DNA of 64,000 nucleotides from assembly GCF_000497045.1 (NCBI RefSeq), contig NW_015961948.1:1302001-1366000 (forward strand), written 5' to 3'. Shown one piece after another: positions 40,349 through 50,197 of this stretch (position 1 is its first letter; every line of letters begins with the position of its first letter). This DNA comes from Kalmanozyma brasiliensis GHG001 (Eukaryota; Basidiomycota; Ustilaginomycetes; Ustilaginales). The notes beneath the pieces are model-generated. The model was not told the origin of the DNA and did no database searches. It saw nothing but the letters and a program-made list of their open reading frames with translations. Made by a program: the position numbers and the translations under genes.

Positions 40349-41288
40349 TTACCCTTTTGCTGATCCAGCCGAATCATGCGCTGTCGCTTTATGACCTAGC
40401 ACGACTGAGCATATCCACCACTACTTCGCCTCTATGCTTGGCCGATGATACCTTGAGGTGGAATGGGGTTGGGGTAGGGAAGGCGTCGAGAGCGCCGCCG
40501 GTCGAAAAGTTGTCACTTACCTCCTTTGAAGCCTCGGTCGCCACCAGTGATCTCGGGTGTGATCCACGAGCCATCTGATGCAGAGCGGGAGAGATGAGTC
40601 AGTGGCTGAGCGTCGTTATTGCTGGGCTCGAGCTTGAATCACTTACAAAAGTCACCTTCTTGAGCCTTGACCTCGTCGTCGTCGACCATCTGCGTTGTCG
40701 TAGGGGAAAACGAATAGGAACGGATGAGACCTCATGTCGTCACTGAGATGACACTGTTGCCAAGTTTGGTGCAGCACTTACGCATTTCCATTGTCCGAGA
40801 CGCTCGGGATCGCTCTGACTGGACGCATAGAAGCAGAGATAGTCCTTGATCGAGGCAAAGCCAGGCGTAGGTTGAGGGTAGGACCAGATGCGGCCTGCGA
40901 CGACGGGGCCCTGGTCTTTGCTGAATTGCAGGTCGTAGTAGGCTGCCATTCCTTTCCACTCGCACATGGTGCGTCTGGTCTTGGACGGCTTGATGAGATC
41001 CATCTTGACGCTGCTGGGTGGGAAGTAGTAAGTCGGAGGGTGAGAGGTCTCGAGAACTCGATAGCCTTGTGTGGTTTCCGCAACGACGAGCTCCTGCTTA
41101 GATGGCGTGACCCAGATGACTCTCAGCCTCGCCGATGTAGGCTGAAGCGCGGGGGGTCTGGGATAGTTCCAGACCTGCGACGATGTTCACAGTCATTAAG
41201 AATGTAGTACTGTCAGTGTCCGGCCGCTCGCGCGGAAAGGCAAGACCAGTTTGTTGTCTCTTACATTTTCTTTTGGCCGCGGGGGCAT
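40349..41288 (-). CDS. DUF427-family protein, five exons
   Basis: Best exon model on the minus strand: 41265-41288, 40782-41174, 40647-40689, 40521-40574 and a short last exon 40349-40359 ending in TAA; about 174 residues. Introns have GTAAG donors and CAG acceptors; joins fall correctly in phase (MPPRPKEN|VWNYP, WKC|MVDDDE, DFY|GSW). DUF427 hallmarks are visible: NYPRPPAL, VVAETTQGYRVLETSHPPTYYFP, CEWKGMAAYYDL, ASIKDYLCFYAS and GSWITPEI...GFKG. The family folds as a small beta-barrel of unknown biochemical role. The last exon is uncertain: another acceptor near 40412 leads into the same frame and stop with ~17 more residues. It is the most intron-rich gene of the window and lies just upstream of DCP2. 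Confidence 0.85.
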
Positions 41289-41949
41289 GTTGTGCGTGCG
41301 AGCGAGCGTTTCGCTTCCTTGTGAAGCGATGATAGCTAGATGATAGGAGTCGTTGGTGATGGTGGTGGAGCTGAAATGAGCCGATCTGGTTGGCCCGCGC
41401 GGACAAGTGGAGCTGCGCGCCGTGTTGTTTCTGGGACCCGATGTTAACCCGATTTGAAAGGGGCGTGTCCCGAGTCTCGAGCGTGTTGGAAGCCGCTTCA
41501 TCTCATCTGCTCAGCTCAGCTCACGACAAGACGCTTCTACGAGTCAATCCGCCGATCCAGGCACATGATCGCAGCGAACAGCTCAGTCCGAGGCTATAAG
41601 GTCAACCCATATCAACACAAGCAGAAGGGAAGAGGACCAAGAGTTTGCGAGTAGAAATTGCGCGACGAGACGAGACTGAGAGCATAACGACGACTATCAA
41701 CAAGGGACTGCTGAGGGGGCATGACATGAGGATCGGCACAGCAACGAGACAGAGCAGCGAAAGAGAAAAGATCAGCATCCTGAAGACGATCGACGAGACC
41801 ATCCAGGGAGATCAGAAGCCGTTCCGGTGACACTGAAGAGAAATTGCTATATGGACATGACGAGAGATCTGCGCTCAACTTGAGAAGGAGCGACGAGAAA
41901 GGCCACAGTAAGCATTGTGGCTGGAGGCAGCAGGGGGTTGAGAAGCCGT
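41289..41949 (-). other. DUF427 upstream region / secreted glycoprotein 3' flank
   Basis: 661 bp between two minus-strand genes. No gene or distinct motif seen. Confidence 0.4.
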
Positions 41950-42822
41950 TTAAGGCTCGTCCTCCCACTCGGGCGAGCGCTTGACCTGGGTCTCGACGAC
42001 GGATCGCTTCGAGGGAGTCTTGATGGCCTTGCCGGTGGAGATCGAGGGGTAGTATCGGCAGTTGGAGCTCTTGCCAGCGGGCTGGGCACGAGGAGTGGGC
42101 TTGACACCCTGGTACCAGGTGGAGCCCGAGTAGACACCGGGCCAAGCACCCTCGGTACCGTCGCACTGCTCGAAGACATTTCGGTCGTAGTTGGCGGGCT
42201 CGTTCCACATGCAGCCCATGACATCGTAGATGTGGGGGCACCACTGGCGGTCCCAAGGACCATCACGGCAAGCACGGAAGCAGTACTCGGTGGCCGACAT
42301 GAAGTTCTGCCACTCGGGAAGCTGCTCCCAGTTGCCAGTGTAGGCGCGGGTGAAGACGACACCACCGACGGGGTTACCGGAGCCAGTAGCACCGTGAGGG
42401 TCGAGCTCTCCACCCTCATCACCAGCGCGGATGTGGATCTTGGTGAAGTCACCGGTACCAGTGACCTGGACGAAGGAGGGGGTCTTGAGGAAGTGGGCGC
42501 CGTGGATGGTACCGTCGGGGATGAGACGGGTACCGTAACCGGACTTCATGCAGTAGGCGACCATGACGGCCTCAAGGTCACCGACGGTGTCCGAGTTCTT
42601 GGTGTTAGGGGGACCCCAGAGACAGAAGTCCTTGACCGAGTTGATGTAGACGTTCTGGCACTTGGCGGTGGGGCTGGAAGCGCCGTAACGCTGCTGGCAG
42701 TCGTTGTAGCCGGTCTGACCGCCCTTGGCGTCGGTCTTGGCGGGCATGTGAGCAGGGTCGTAGCCAGCGGTGACACCGAGGACACCGGCCACGAGGGCGA
42801 CAAAGACAGACTTGGCGAACAT
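41950..42822 (-). CDS. Secreted glycoprotein of the basidiomycete 'macrophage-activating glycoprotein'-like type
   Basis: 290 residues from ATG 42822. A clear signal peptide (MFAKSVFVALVAGVLGVTA) precedes a Cys-rich extracellular domain: QTGYNDCQQRYG, AKCQNVYINSVKDFCLWGPP, VAYCMKSGYGTRLIPDGTI, GDEGGELDPHGA, YCFRACRDGPWDRQWCPHIYDVMGC and NVFEQCDG. I recall this block order from basidiomycete proteins annotated as macrophage-activating glycoprotein or mannoprotein; this is recollection, not a search. No catalytic motif is recognised. The C-terminus has two dibasic sites, KR at 272-273 and 281-282, which Kex2 could cut. Codon use is extremely biased to C-ending codons and a TATA-like element lies 63 bp upstream, both pointing to abundant expression. 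Confidence 0.8.
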   Translation of the reverse strand: MFAKSVFVALVAGVLGVTAGYDPAHMPAKTDAKGGQTGYNDCQQRYGASSPTAKCQNVYINSVKDFCLWGPPNTKNSDTVGDLEAVMVAYCMKSGYGTRLIPDGTIHGAHFLKTPSFVQVTGTGDFTKIHIRAGDEGGELDPHGATGSGNPVGGVVFTRAYTGNWEQLPEWQNFMSATEYCFRACRDGPWDRQWCPHIYDVMGCMWNEPANYDRNVFEQCDGTEGAWPGVYSGSTWYQGVKPTPRAQPAGKSSNCRYYPSISTGKAIKTPSKRSVVETQVKRSPEWEDEP

Positions 42823-42884
42823 GTTGGGAATGTAAAAGAATGTATGGGATCTCGTCGAGAACGTTGGGAGAGGGGAAGAAGGGG

Positions 42885-42889
42885 ATATA
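42885..42889 (-). promoter_or_regulatory. TATA-like element of secreted glycoprotein gene
   Basis: CTATATCC on the minus strand, ~63 bp upstream of the ATG. A weak match, but well placed for a strongly expressed gene. Confidence 0.35.
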
Positions 42890-42905
42890 GTTGCTTGAGG
42901 GGAGA

Positions 42906-42930
42906 TGGTGGTGGTGGTGGTGGTGGTGGT
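42906..42930. repeat. (GGT)8 microsatellite
   Basis: Eight perfect TGG/GGT units ~85 bp upstream of the secreted glycoprotein ATG, so on the sense strand an ACC-repeat within the promoter or leader. Confidence 0.9.
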
Positions 42931-45364
42931 GATGAGAGGAAGCAACCGAAGGGGGAAGGTGAAGGTCGAGGGAAGTGGGTCGAGAGGTTGGACAGGCTTC
43001 GTGTTTTTGAAGGAATCGAGGTCCGTCTGCGCGTACGAGGGAGAACAGCTGTGCTCAAGCGCGAGTTCCCGCTCATGTGACAGGCGAGAGAGGGAGAAAA
43101 GGGGGGGGACTCAAAGGGGTTCAGCGCATCTGCGGTCGCCTGTGGGTGGGAAAGGGGGGTCACAGCGACGATGCCGCTCAGCAAGCGTGAATGGGACAGG
43201 TAACTTAACTTGAGACGAGCAGCAGTGGCAACGGGACAGGGCGGGGAGACATGGTTCAGCATTTCAAGTTGGACAACAACAACATCTGGCATGCACCAGC
43301 GCCGGACAAGTTTCAGTCACAGCCCAGACCAACACACTAAAACCCACAAGCCCTGAGCTAGACGACGGGGTTCCAGAGCAGAGGATCTGAGCCAGCTGCA
43401 AGGCAAATCCCCACCTGCTAAGCGAGAAAGGATCGGCAATCCCGGATTAGACTCGCCAAGTGCCCACTCCTGGTTGGGAATTTTCAAATTTGAGTTGGGC
43501 GCGCAGTTCTTCAGCTTGATGAGGAGAAAGAAAAAGAAAAACAGCGCATCCACCTCATGCAATGCAGTCTGCAGCACAGGAGGCGATGTGCTGGCCTGCT
43601 GCTGTTCGGTGGCTGGCAAGCAGGCGAGCGTGTTTCGAAGGCACTGTGCAGATCCGACACCGAAGCAGCCACTTTGTTTTTGCTCCGTTTCATCTTTCAA
43701 GCTTGGCTCATCTGGTTCCTCTCCCCACATGAAGAGAACAGTGACAGTAAGCTGCTCTGTGCGAGCGCCACCTACTGTGATCTCGCAATTCCGAGCACCT
43801 TTGTCCGAAGGATCAGAATGCAGCGGATGCCAAGCCTGTGCGTGTGCTTCACCGCAGGTCTCTGCGGCTCTCGACTGCCGCCCTCCCGTGCCCCTCGGTT
43901 GCACCGGGTTGCTGACCGAAGGTGGGCAGGCGAGGCAAAGCCTCTGTCAGCAAGGTAATCAATGCAGTCACCTCGCTCGGCCCAGCTGCTCGATGCAATG
44001 CAATGGTAAAGAGCGAATTGTGATCTCATAAGGAGAGAATGCAGAGGTGACAGCGCACCAAAAAGCAAACGTCGATCATCCCGGCTGTCGAACTCGGCGA
44101 GAGCTTGAGAAAAGCTTCTTCTTTGGAAGCGTGTCATCCGAGCGGCCGTCTTCAACTTGACCAGTCGCTTGACCGTCCGGCAAGGATCGACCAAGCGCAG
44201 ACGGCCACTTTCTGCCTCCGCTTGCTTGCTGAGTTTGGGCCTTGTCTCTCACGCAGTTCCCCTCTTTCTGCTCATCGAATGCATTCGGACGGTACCACAC
44301 GCTCGTGCCGCCGGCTGGAACCCCACAGCTGGTGTCGCTTGATGACGACGAACGGTTTGAAAATGTGTTGGGCAAAGATCACAGCTGCACATGTCGCTCA
44401 GGGGTGCCGGCGCCGTCGATGTTGACCGTGATGCAGTGTTGCCCCCACTTTACGGTTCGCGATGTGGTGCATCAGGTCGGCAAGCCATGCCGGCGTCTCG
44501 CAAAGACTTCATGATCCACAAGGGGGAGGTACTTGCTTGCCATGCAGCAAGACATCCTCGCTGTCGTGCCAACGCATCGAAGGCATCATCGATCGGCGAT
44601 CTGCCTCGGGGGCCTCGTATCTTTTTGCGACCCCAATTTACAGACCACCTTTTTGTCTTCCCTTCCTACTGCCTATTTTTTTGTGAGCGCCAAAACGCCC
44701 AGCCAGCTTGGATTTTGCCTCTTAGCTGCAAACTCACTCGGCATAACACTTTCGATTTTCCTGGAGCCTGGTCATCCTCGAGCACGCCATCGATGGAATG
44801 AAGCTCCCCGCCCACAATCACTGCGACTCGCACCTCAGCCAAGTCCAACTCAAAGACATCACAACCCAAGAGCTACCACTTGAACAAAGGGGAACAGTTC
44901 ACGAGAGGCTTTCACTGGCCCGATCAGATGATCGGCGCTGTCAAGCGAAAAGTCGGCTCAAACGGTCAAAGAAGAGGAGATTTCTCGGGTCGATGCTGAG
45001 CGGCAAGCGAAATCTTTGGTACAGAACGCGCACTGCCAGACCCTGTCGTCGTGCTTCTCTCTCTCTTGTCGCGCCTTGGCCAAACTTTGGCTGGATCGTC
45101 GCGGCCAAAAAGTGAGTAGCCGATGACAGCCCGGAATTAGCAGAAGCAAAAAAGTCTGCCTCTTGCGTGCTCGAGGGTCCAAAATTCGCCGTTGCTGCTC
45201 CTCAGCATATGAAATGCCAACGTCCCCGCCGACTTGTCCGAGATCACAACGTGTCGGTGGATGCTACGTCAGCCTCATCCCAGACCCAGAGCCTTTCCAT
45301 CCTGCAACCACCATCAAGCCGTTCAGTCGCTTCTTTCTTCTTTCCCAGATCTTCTCGAGCAAAC

Positions 45365-46669
45365 ATGACAGTCCCGGCTACCAACGGCGCCTCGTCCAAC
45401 GGCAACGGCCACGTCGATGACCACGCTTCAGCTGCCGGCTTCTCCACCAAGGCCATCCACGTCGGCTCCGAGCCAAACGCAGCCACCGGCGCTGTCATCC
45501 CACCCATCAGCTTGAGCTCCACCTTCGCCCAGGATGGCATCGGCAACCACAAGGGCTACGAATACTCTCGCTCAGGCAACCCCAACCGAGACTCGTTCGA
45601 GCGTGCACTCGCTGCTCTCGAAGGTGGTAGCCGCGGTCTGGCTTTCTCGTCTGGATCCGCCGTCACTGCTACCGTGCTCAACTCGATGCCGTCCGGCTCG
45701 CACATCGTCTCGGTCAACGACGTCTACGGCGGCACCTACCGCTACTTCACCAAGGTGGCCACCGTCTCGCAAGGCATCCAGACCACCTTTGTCGAGATGG
45801 ACGGCGCTGAGGCCGACGTAAGCGAGCGCGTCAATGCTGCCATCCGCAAGGAGACCTCGCTCGTCTGGATCGAGACCCCCACCAACCCCACCCTTCGCGT
45901 CGTCGACATCCCCCTTATCGTCAAGCTCGTCCGAAACCACCCCAACGCAAGCAAGGACATCAAGATTGTCGTTGACAACACCTTCATGAGCCCTTGGTTC
46001 CAAAACCCTCTCGCTCACGGTGCCGACCTGGTGATGCACAGTGTCACCAAGTACCTCAACGGCCACAGTGACGTTGTCATGGGCGCGGCGGTGCTCAACG
46101 ATGAGGCATGGGCGGATCGCCTGGCTTTCTTGCAGAACAGCATCGGTGCCATTCCATCCCCCTTCGACTGCTGGCTCGCTCTTCGTGGTCTCAAGACGCT
46201 CGCGCTTCGCATGAAGGCACACGGCGAGTCTGCCCTCGCCATTGCTCAGTTCCTCGAGGCTCATCCTTCCGTCGAGACCGTCATCTACCCCGGTCTTCCT
46301 TCCCACCCCGGTCACCAGGTGGCACGACGACAGATCACCAAGCGTGCTGCTGCTGCGGGCCCCACGGGCGAGAACGGCGCTTTCGCGTACGGCGGCATGA
46401 TCTCGTTCCGCATCAAGTCGGACCCTGCCGACGACGGACCGGCCGACAAGCTGCTCTCCAACCTCAACGTCTTTACGCTTGCCGAGTCGCTCGGAGGCGT
46501 AGAGAGCTTGATCGAGCTGCCCTCCAAGATGACCCACGGCTCGGTAGCGCTCGAGGACAGGATCAAGATTGGTATCGGCCACAACCTCATCCGCGTCAGT
46601 GTGGGTATTGAGGAGACGGCCGACCTCATCAAGGATCTCGAGCGAGGCATCAAGGCTGCCGGTCTCTGA
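45365..46669 (+). CDS. CYS3: Cystathionine gamma-lyase (Cys/Met-metabolism PLP enzyme)
   Basis: 434 residues. The start at 45365 (MTVPATNG) is chosen because conserved sequence begins soon after (FSTKAIHVGSEPN). PLP-enzyme landmarks: STFAQDG, YEYSRSGNPNRDSFERALAALEGG, FSSGSAV, VYGGTYRYF, WIETPTNPTLRV, VVDNTFMSPWFQNPL, and the PLP Lys229 in HSVTKYLNGHSD. The C-terminal part has LAESLGGVESLIELP and LIRVSVGIEETADLI. It cleaves cystathionine to cysteine, 2-oxobutyrate and ammonia in reverse transsulfuration. Related cystathionine gamma-synthase or beta-lyase cannot be excluded by motif alone, but length and the ESLGGVESL...MTHG block favour Cys3. Strong codon bias. Confidence 0.93.
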   Translation: MTVPATNGASSNGNGHVDDHASAAGFSTKAIHVGSEPNAATGAVIPPISLSSTFAQDGIGNHKGYEYSRSGNPNRDSFERALAALEGGSRGLAFSSGSAVTATVLNSMPSGSHIVSVNDVYGGTYRYFTKVATVSQGIQTTFVEMDGAEADVSERVNAAIRKETSLVWIETPTNPTLRVVDIPLIVKLVRNHPNASKDIKIVVDNTFMSPWFQNPLAHGADLVMHSVTKYLNGHSDVVMGAAVLNDEAWADRLAFLQNSIGAIPSPFDCWLALRGLKTLALRMKAHGESALAIAQFLEAHPSVETVIYPGLPSHPGHQVARRQITKRAAAAGPTGENGAFAYGGMISFRIKSDPADDGPADKLLSNLNVFTLAESLGGVESLIELPSKMTHGSVALEDRIKIGIGHNLIRVSVGIEETADLIKDLERGIKAAGL

Positions 46670-47254
46670 AGGGTTCACCTTCTTCGTTGAGCACGTGGTC
46701 TAACCACTGCGGTCCCAGTTTCAGTCTTCCATAGAGCTCGACCTTAGATCTCTGGCAAGTGCCTGCTTACGGGCTTCCCTCACGTTTGCTCGCTCGTTCT
46801 CTATTCTCGCTAGATGGGCGCTACTCTGTACTCTACTTTCCTCTCCGCATCACAGGCTTTGTCACACCAACCCGCTTCCCGCAAACGGCGACTGCACATG
46901 TCGAGCTCTATTTGTCGAACCGAACTTGACCCATCTTGAACGAAGAAGACGCTTCAGCGCCAGGCGGCCAAATTTAGGCGCGCTGCGGTGACATCACACC
47001 GAAGCTTTTTTTTGCCTTCCCCGCCTCCACTCTCGAAAATTTTCCTGGCTGCTCAGCGGCAGATTACTCAACCCTTCGCATCCAAACTTCCCTCGAGCAG
47101 AGGCTGGTCCTATATACTTCTTGACCCCACGCTGGTCGACATCTCCTCAACCTCCTCTTCGCAGCCATCCCAATCACGTATTACTCGCGTCCCATAGCCA
47201 TCTCTGTCATCATCACAACCGCATCAGCAGCGTACTGAAGAAGTGAATACGACA
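46670..47254 (+). promoter_or_regulatory. Intergenic: CYS3 3' flank / adenylate-kinase-like promoter
   Basis: 585 bp between plus-strand genes. It has C/T-rich tracts and one TATA candidate (annotated separately). No gene seen. Confidence 0.4.
47111..47116 (+). promoter_or_regulatory. TATA-like element upstream of the adenylate-kinase-like gene
   Basis: TATATA 139 bp upstream of the ATG at 47255. Plausible position; no other support. Confidence 0.35.
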
Positions 47255-48310
47255 ATGCAACGATCCTTTTCGACCACCGCAGCTCGAGCTTGCCGACTGG
47301 GTGATGAACGAGTGGGCTCACGCTTCCCCCGTCTCGCCTCCAAGCCTGCAACCAAGTTCACCGCTTCACCGATCGCATCGTCCTCCCACCATACAATCCA
47401 ACCCTCCAGCAGCTCCGAGATGCACACTTCGCGCCGCAGCGTTTCGGAAGCCTTCGGTCTGCTTGCCGGCTCCACTGCCTCATCGCGAACGGGACTTCGC
47501 ACGCGTCACGCCTCGACGTGGACCCACTCCTCGCGATCCTTCACCACCACCAGCCCCACCCGCGATCTCAAGGAGGATGCGAAGAACAAGCTGGTCGAAG
47601 AAGGCAAGAAGTTCGCCAAGGACAAAGTCAACGAGCGGCTCGGAGCAGACGAAACCAAGCAGCAGGCCAAGAACCTCTCTTCCTCGACAAGCAAGATTCT
47701 GTTTGCGGGTCTGGCAGTGGCTGGCGCGGCATACCTTCTCATGGGCGGCAACGTTCATGCTGAAGAAGCTCGTCGTCCGACAGACTCCGCTTCAGGACCC
47801 AAGTATTCGAAAGACCAAGTCACGCTGTTGTGTCTCGTCGGTCCGAGCCTCTCAGGAAAGACAACGCAGGCGAAACGACTGGTGAAACGGTTCGACAAGG
47901 AGCTGGACGACATCGTTTCCCCAAAATCGCTCGATGAGCTCGAATCCATTCTCGCCACCCGTGCAAAGGGGGAGAAACGAACTTCGTTGGTTGTGGATAA
48001 CTTCCCCACGACTCTCGAGGACGCTCAGCGCATCGAAAGGGAGTTGGTCCCCATCTTCTGCTTCTCCTTCTACGACTTGCCCCTCAAAGACTTCGAAAAG
48101 CGTCTGGCTAAGGATGATAAGGAGAAGAAGCAAAAGGTCGAACAGTTCAAGAAGTACACAAAGAGCCTCGAGCCGCTGGTCAAGAAGTACAGGGACCAGG
48201 GAAACATCTACGAGATCAGCGCGGATTGGGAGAGCGCCGACGAGGTGTGGGAGCAGGTCGAGGCCAAGACCGAGCAGATTCTGGAACTGAGAGAGATGGG
48301 AGAATTGTGA
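47255..48310 (+). CDS. P-loop nucleotide kinase-like protein, mitochondrial and membrane-anchored
   Basis: 351 residues from the first ATG (MQRSFSTTAARACRL). Residues 1-~110 are rich in Arg/Ser/Thr/Ala with few acids, a typical long mitochondrial presequence. A charged helix (DLKEDAKNKLVEEGKKFAKDKVNERLG) and one hydrophobic span (ILFAGLAVAGAAYLLMGG, ~148-166) follow. The C-terminal domain begins with a Walker A loop, GPSLSGKTT (196-204), in the pattern beta-strand LLCLVG then P-loop, as in adenylate/UMP-CMP kinases, and has VVDNFPTTLEDAQRIE like the family's DGFPR segment. The lid and usual Arg residues are not clear, so catalysis is unproven. The likely location is the mitochondrial inner membrane; role unknown. 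Confidence 0.7.
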   Translation: MQRSFSTTAARACRLGDERVGSRFPRLASKPATKFTASPIASSSHHTIQPSSSSEMHTSRRSVSEAFGLLAGSTASSRTGLRTRHASTWTHSSRSFTTTSPTRDLKEDAKNKLVEEGKKFAKDKVNERLGADETKQQAKNLSSSTSKILFAGLAVAGAAYLLMGGNVHAEEARRPTDSASGPKYSKDQVTLLCLVGPSLSGKTTQAKRLVKRFDKELDDIVSPKSLDELESILATRAKGEKRTSLVVDNFPTTLEDAQRIERELVPIFCFSFYDLPLKDFEKRLAKDDKEKKQKVEQFKKYTKSLEPLVKKYRDQGNIYEISADWESADEVWEQVEAKTEQILELREMGEL

Positions 48311-48445
48311 GTTTGGACAAGAATTGGTTACGGTATCGCACTGGTCAGCATAAATTTGTTCTCATTAAGCATCGTCAGCATCATCATGAATGTCACTTGC
48401 AGAATTGTCCGTTTGCATTGTCGTGTCTGTGTGTCGAGCATCACG

Positions 48446-50197
48446 CTATGTGTGTGGCGGTAGTGACGTGTGCTTGTCTTCGTCTGCCTCCTCCTTAGCC
48501 TCGTCGCCCACTCCGTCTTCATCATCGTCTCCCTCATCGTCATCCTCCATCTCTGCGAGCAACGCCGGCAACCGCCCTGGCTCTGCTCCTTCAAAGAGCC
48601 ACGCGTGGCTGCCCATCAACCTTTCCGGCTCCGCCTGCTCGACCTTGGCCTCTGCCTCCACCAACTCCTTCGCTTTCCCCACCGCATGGTCGAGCAGCTC
48701 GACCTTCTCCTTGACCTCGACAGCCGCTGGTGTTCCCACCACATCCTGACTCGGCTGTACAGATGGCAGATGCCAGCCGAGTTTGCGACAGAGATACTGG
48801 ACGATGCGATCGCAGTCGCCGAGCAGCATGATGTCGGTGGCCAAATGCAGCACGGGAGTCTTGTTGATAAGTATGACGGGTGTCGAATGTGGGATGTGAC
48901 CTAGGATCTCTGAGACCGGGGCAACCTTGAGCGAGGTGCCCATGACGATGAGCAGATCGACGTGCTCACGATCTGCGAGCAGGGCGTGGTCGAACTTGTC
49001 CTCGAGCTTTTCGCCAAAGAACGTAATGTCCGGCTTGAGAATCCCGAATCCGGGCAGCTGCGTTTCATCCGTCTCATCCTCGTCCGAGTCGTCGGTGGGT
49101 CTCCAGCTCTTGCCGTTGCCCAGTTTGCGTTTCTTCTTACTGGGCTTCTTTGCCTCGTCCACCTTCCTCTGCTCGCACCTCGGACACTTGGGTACCCGCT
49201 GCGCAAAGATGTCTGCCGCAATACCACTCCCCTTGCAGGTATACCCACAGGAAGGATCGGTACAGCTCGCAGAGGCAAAGCTTCCATGACACTGCAACAC
49301 CTTCTCGATACCCGCGATCTGCTCCAGCGTGTCGATGTTCTGGCTGTAATTCCTCAGCAGTTGCCCCCTGTCCTCGAGGAGCTTGATGAAGCGGTGCGCC
49401 GAGCTGGGCACGAAGTTGCTGGGAAAGATCCGGTGTGCGAACGAGTAGAACATGGACGGGTTGGAGAGAAAGTATTGCTTATCGAACATGTCTTGTGGAT
49501 CGTCGAGTTCGTATTTGCCCTCAGACTGGAGGGTTGAATAGATGCCGTCCTTGGAACGAAAGTCCGGGATGCCGCACGAAACGGAGATGCCGGCGCCGGA
49601 GAGGACCATGATGCGTCTGCGCGTGCTCAGCAGCTGGAGAGCGTCGTCGACTGTGTTGTACTGCGGCAGCTTCTCGCGTCGACGCAGGATGCGGGCGAGA
49701 GCCGTCTTAAGGATCGGTAGGAGGATGTCGAGGGGGACGTCCGAGTCGCGGATCGAGCGTGGGAGGAAGACTCCCAGCGCGAGTAGAAGATGCTTGATGC
49801 GGATCGGTGATGGATCCGGGACGACGTAGCGGGAGAGAAACGAGACGATGCCGCGCTGCTTGAGGTCCTTGACCATGAGTGAGATCGTTTCGGGTGGGAA
49901 GGAGTCGGCAGCGGCGTCGAGGAGTCGATCGATCTCGGTGTCCGATTCGGATTCGCACTCGGCCATCTCTTCGAGCGCAGAGAGCTCTTCCGAGTCCATG
50001 CTTTGATATGAGACCTGCGCGGCCGGTTGTGCTTCGGTTGGCGCTGACGGACCTGCGTCGCCGTTGGTGCCTGCTTGAGCCATGGTCGGCATGGCTGCTG
50101 ACGGCGATGATGATGAAGAAGCTAGGGTCCCGTCATGGCCGCCTGTGCTGCCGCCCCTGCCAGCAGATGTGGAAGCTGGGATGCTGTCGCTCTGCAT
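48446..50197 (-). CDS. SIR2: Sirtuin, class I NAD-dependent protein deacetylase (Sir2/Hst1/SIRT1-like)
   Basis: 583 residues, intronless. The Sir2 core has GAGISVSCGIPDFRS (201-215), NYSQNIDTLEQIAG (283-296), catalytic His304 in QCHGSF, and zinc ligands C312/C317 and C338/C341. The later blocks are KPDITFFGE, MGTSLKVAPVSE and INKTPV. Residues ~65-180 form an acidic/helical N-terminal region (DSEELSALEEMAECESESD, then a conserved DxLLPILKTALARILRRREKL block) as in Sir2/Hst1/SIRT1. An unusual Lys/Asp-rich insertion (~345-380), with a KKKRK nuclear-localisation-like patch, sits in the zinc module. The C-terminal tail is acidic (EMEDDDEGDDDEDG). It probably deacetylates histones in silencing; targets inferred. 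It converges with the kinase-like gene, 135 bp between stops. Confidence 0.94.
   Translation of the reverse strand: MQSDSIPASTSAGRGGSTGGHDGTLASSSSSPSAAMPTMAQAGTNGDAGPSAPTEAQPAAQVSYQSMDSEELSALEEMAECESESDTEIDRLLDAAADSFPPETISLMVKDLKQRGIVSFLSRYVVPDPSPIRIKHLLLALGVFLPRSIRDSDVPLDILLPILKTALARILRRREKLPQYNTVDDALQLLSTRRRIMVLSGAGISVSCGIPDFRSKDGIYSTLQSEGKYELDDPQDMFDKQYFLSNPSMFYSFAHRIFPSNFVPSSAHRFIKLLEDRGQLLRNYSQNIDTLEQIAGIEKVLQCHGSFASASCTDPSCGYTCKGSGIAADIFAQRVPKCPRCEQRKVDEAKKPSKKKRKLGNGKSWRPTDDSDEDETDETQLPGFGILKPDITFFGEKLEDKFDHALLADREHVDLLIVMGTSLKVAPVSEILGHIPHSTPVILINKTPVLHLATDIMLLGDCDRIVQYLCRKLGWHLPSVQPSQDVVGTPAAVEVKEKVELLDHAVGKAKELVEAEAKVEQAEPERLMGSHAWLFEGAEPGRLPALLAEMEDDDEGDDDEDGVGDEAKEEADEDKHTSLPPHT

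Larger units (their letters stand above)
42823..45364. promoter_or_regulatory. Long divergent intergenic region secreted glycoprotein / CYS3
   Basis: 2.5 kb with no supported gene. A (GGT)n microsatellite lies at 42906-42930. Two longer Cys-rich open frames between 43.3 and 44.0 kb lack ATG starts and conservation-like features and were rejected. The frame is open for 66 codons directly upstream of the CYS3 ATG. Confidence 0.4.

Noticed and set aside
43320..43460. Possible Ser/Leu tRNA or tRNA-derived element on the minus strand
   Set aside because: A- and B-box matches each have several mismatches and no cloverleaf can be drawn.
43317..44031. Cys-rich open frames on both strands between the secreted glycoprotein and CYS3
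   Set aside because: The plus frame (43474) has no ATG at its start, composition is erratic, there is no signal peptide or domain, and overlapping frames on both strands are equally open.
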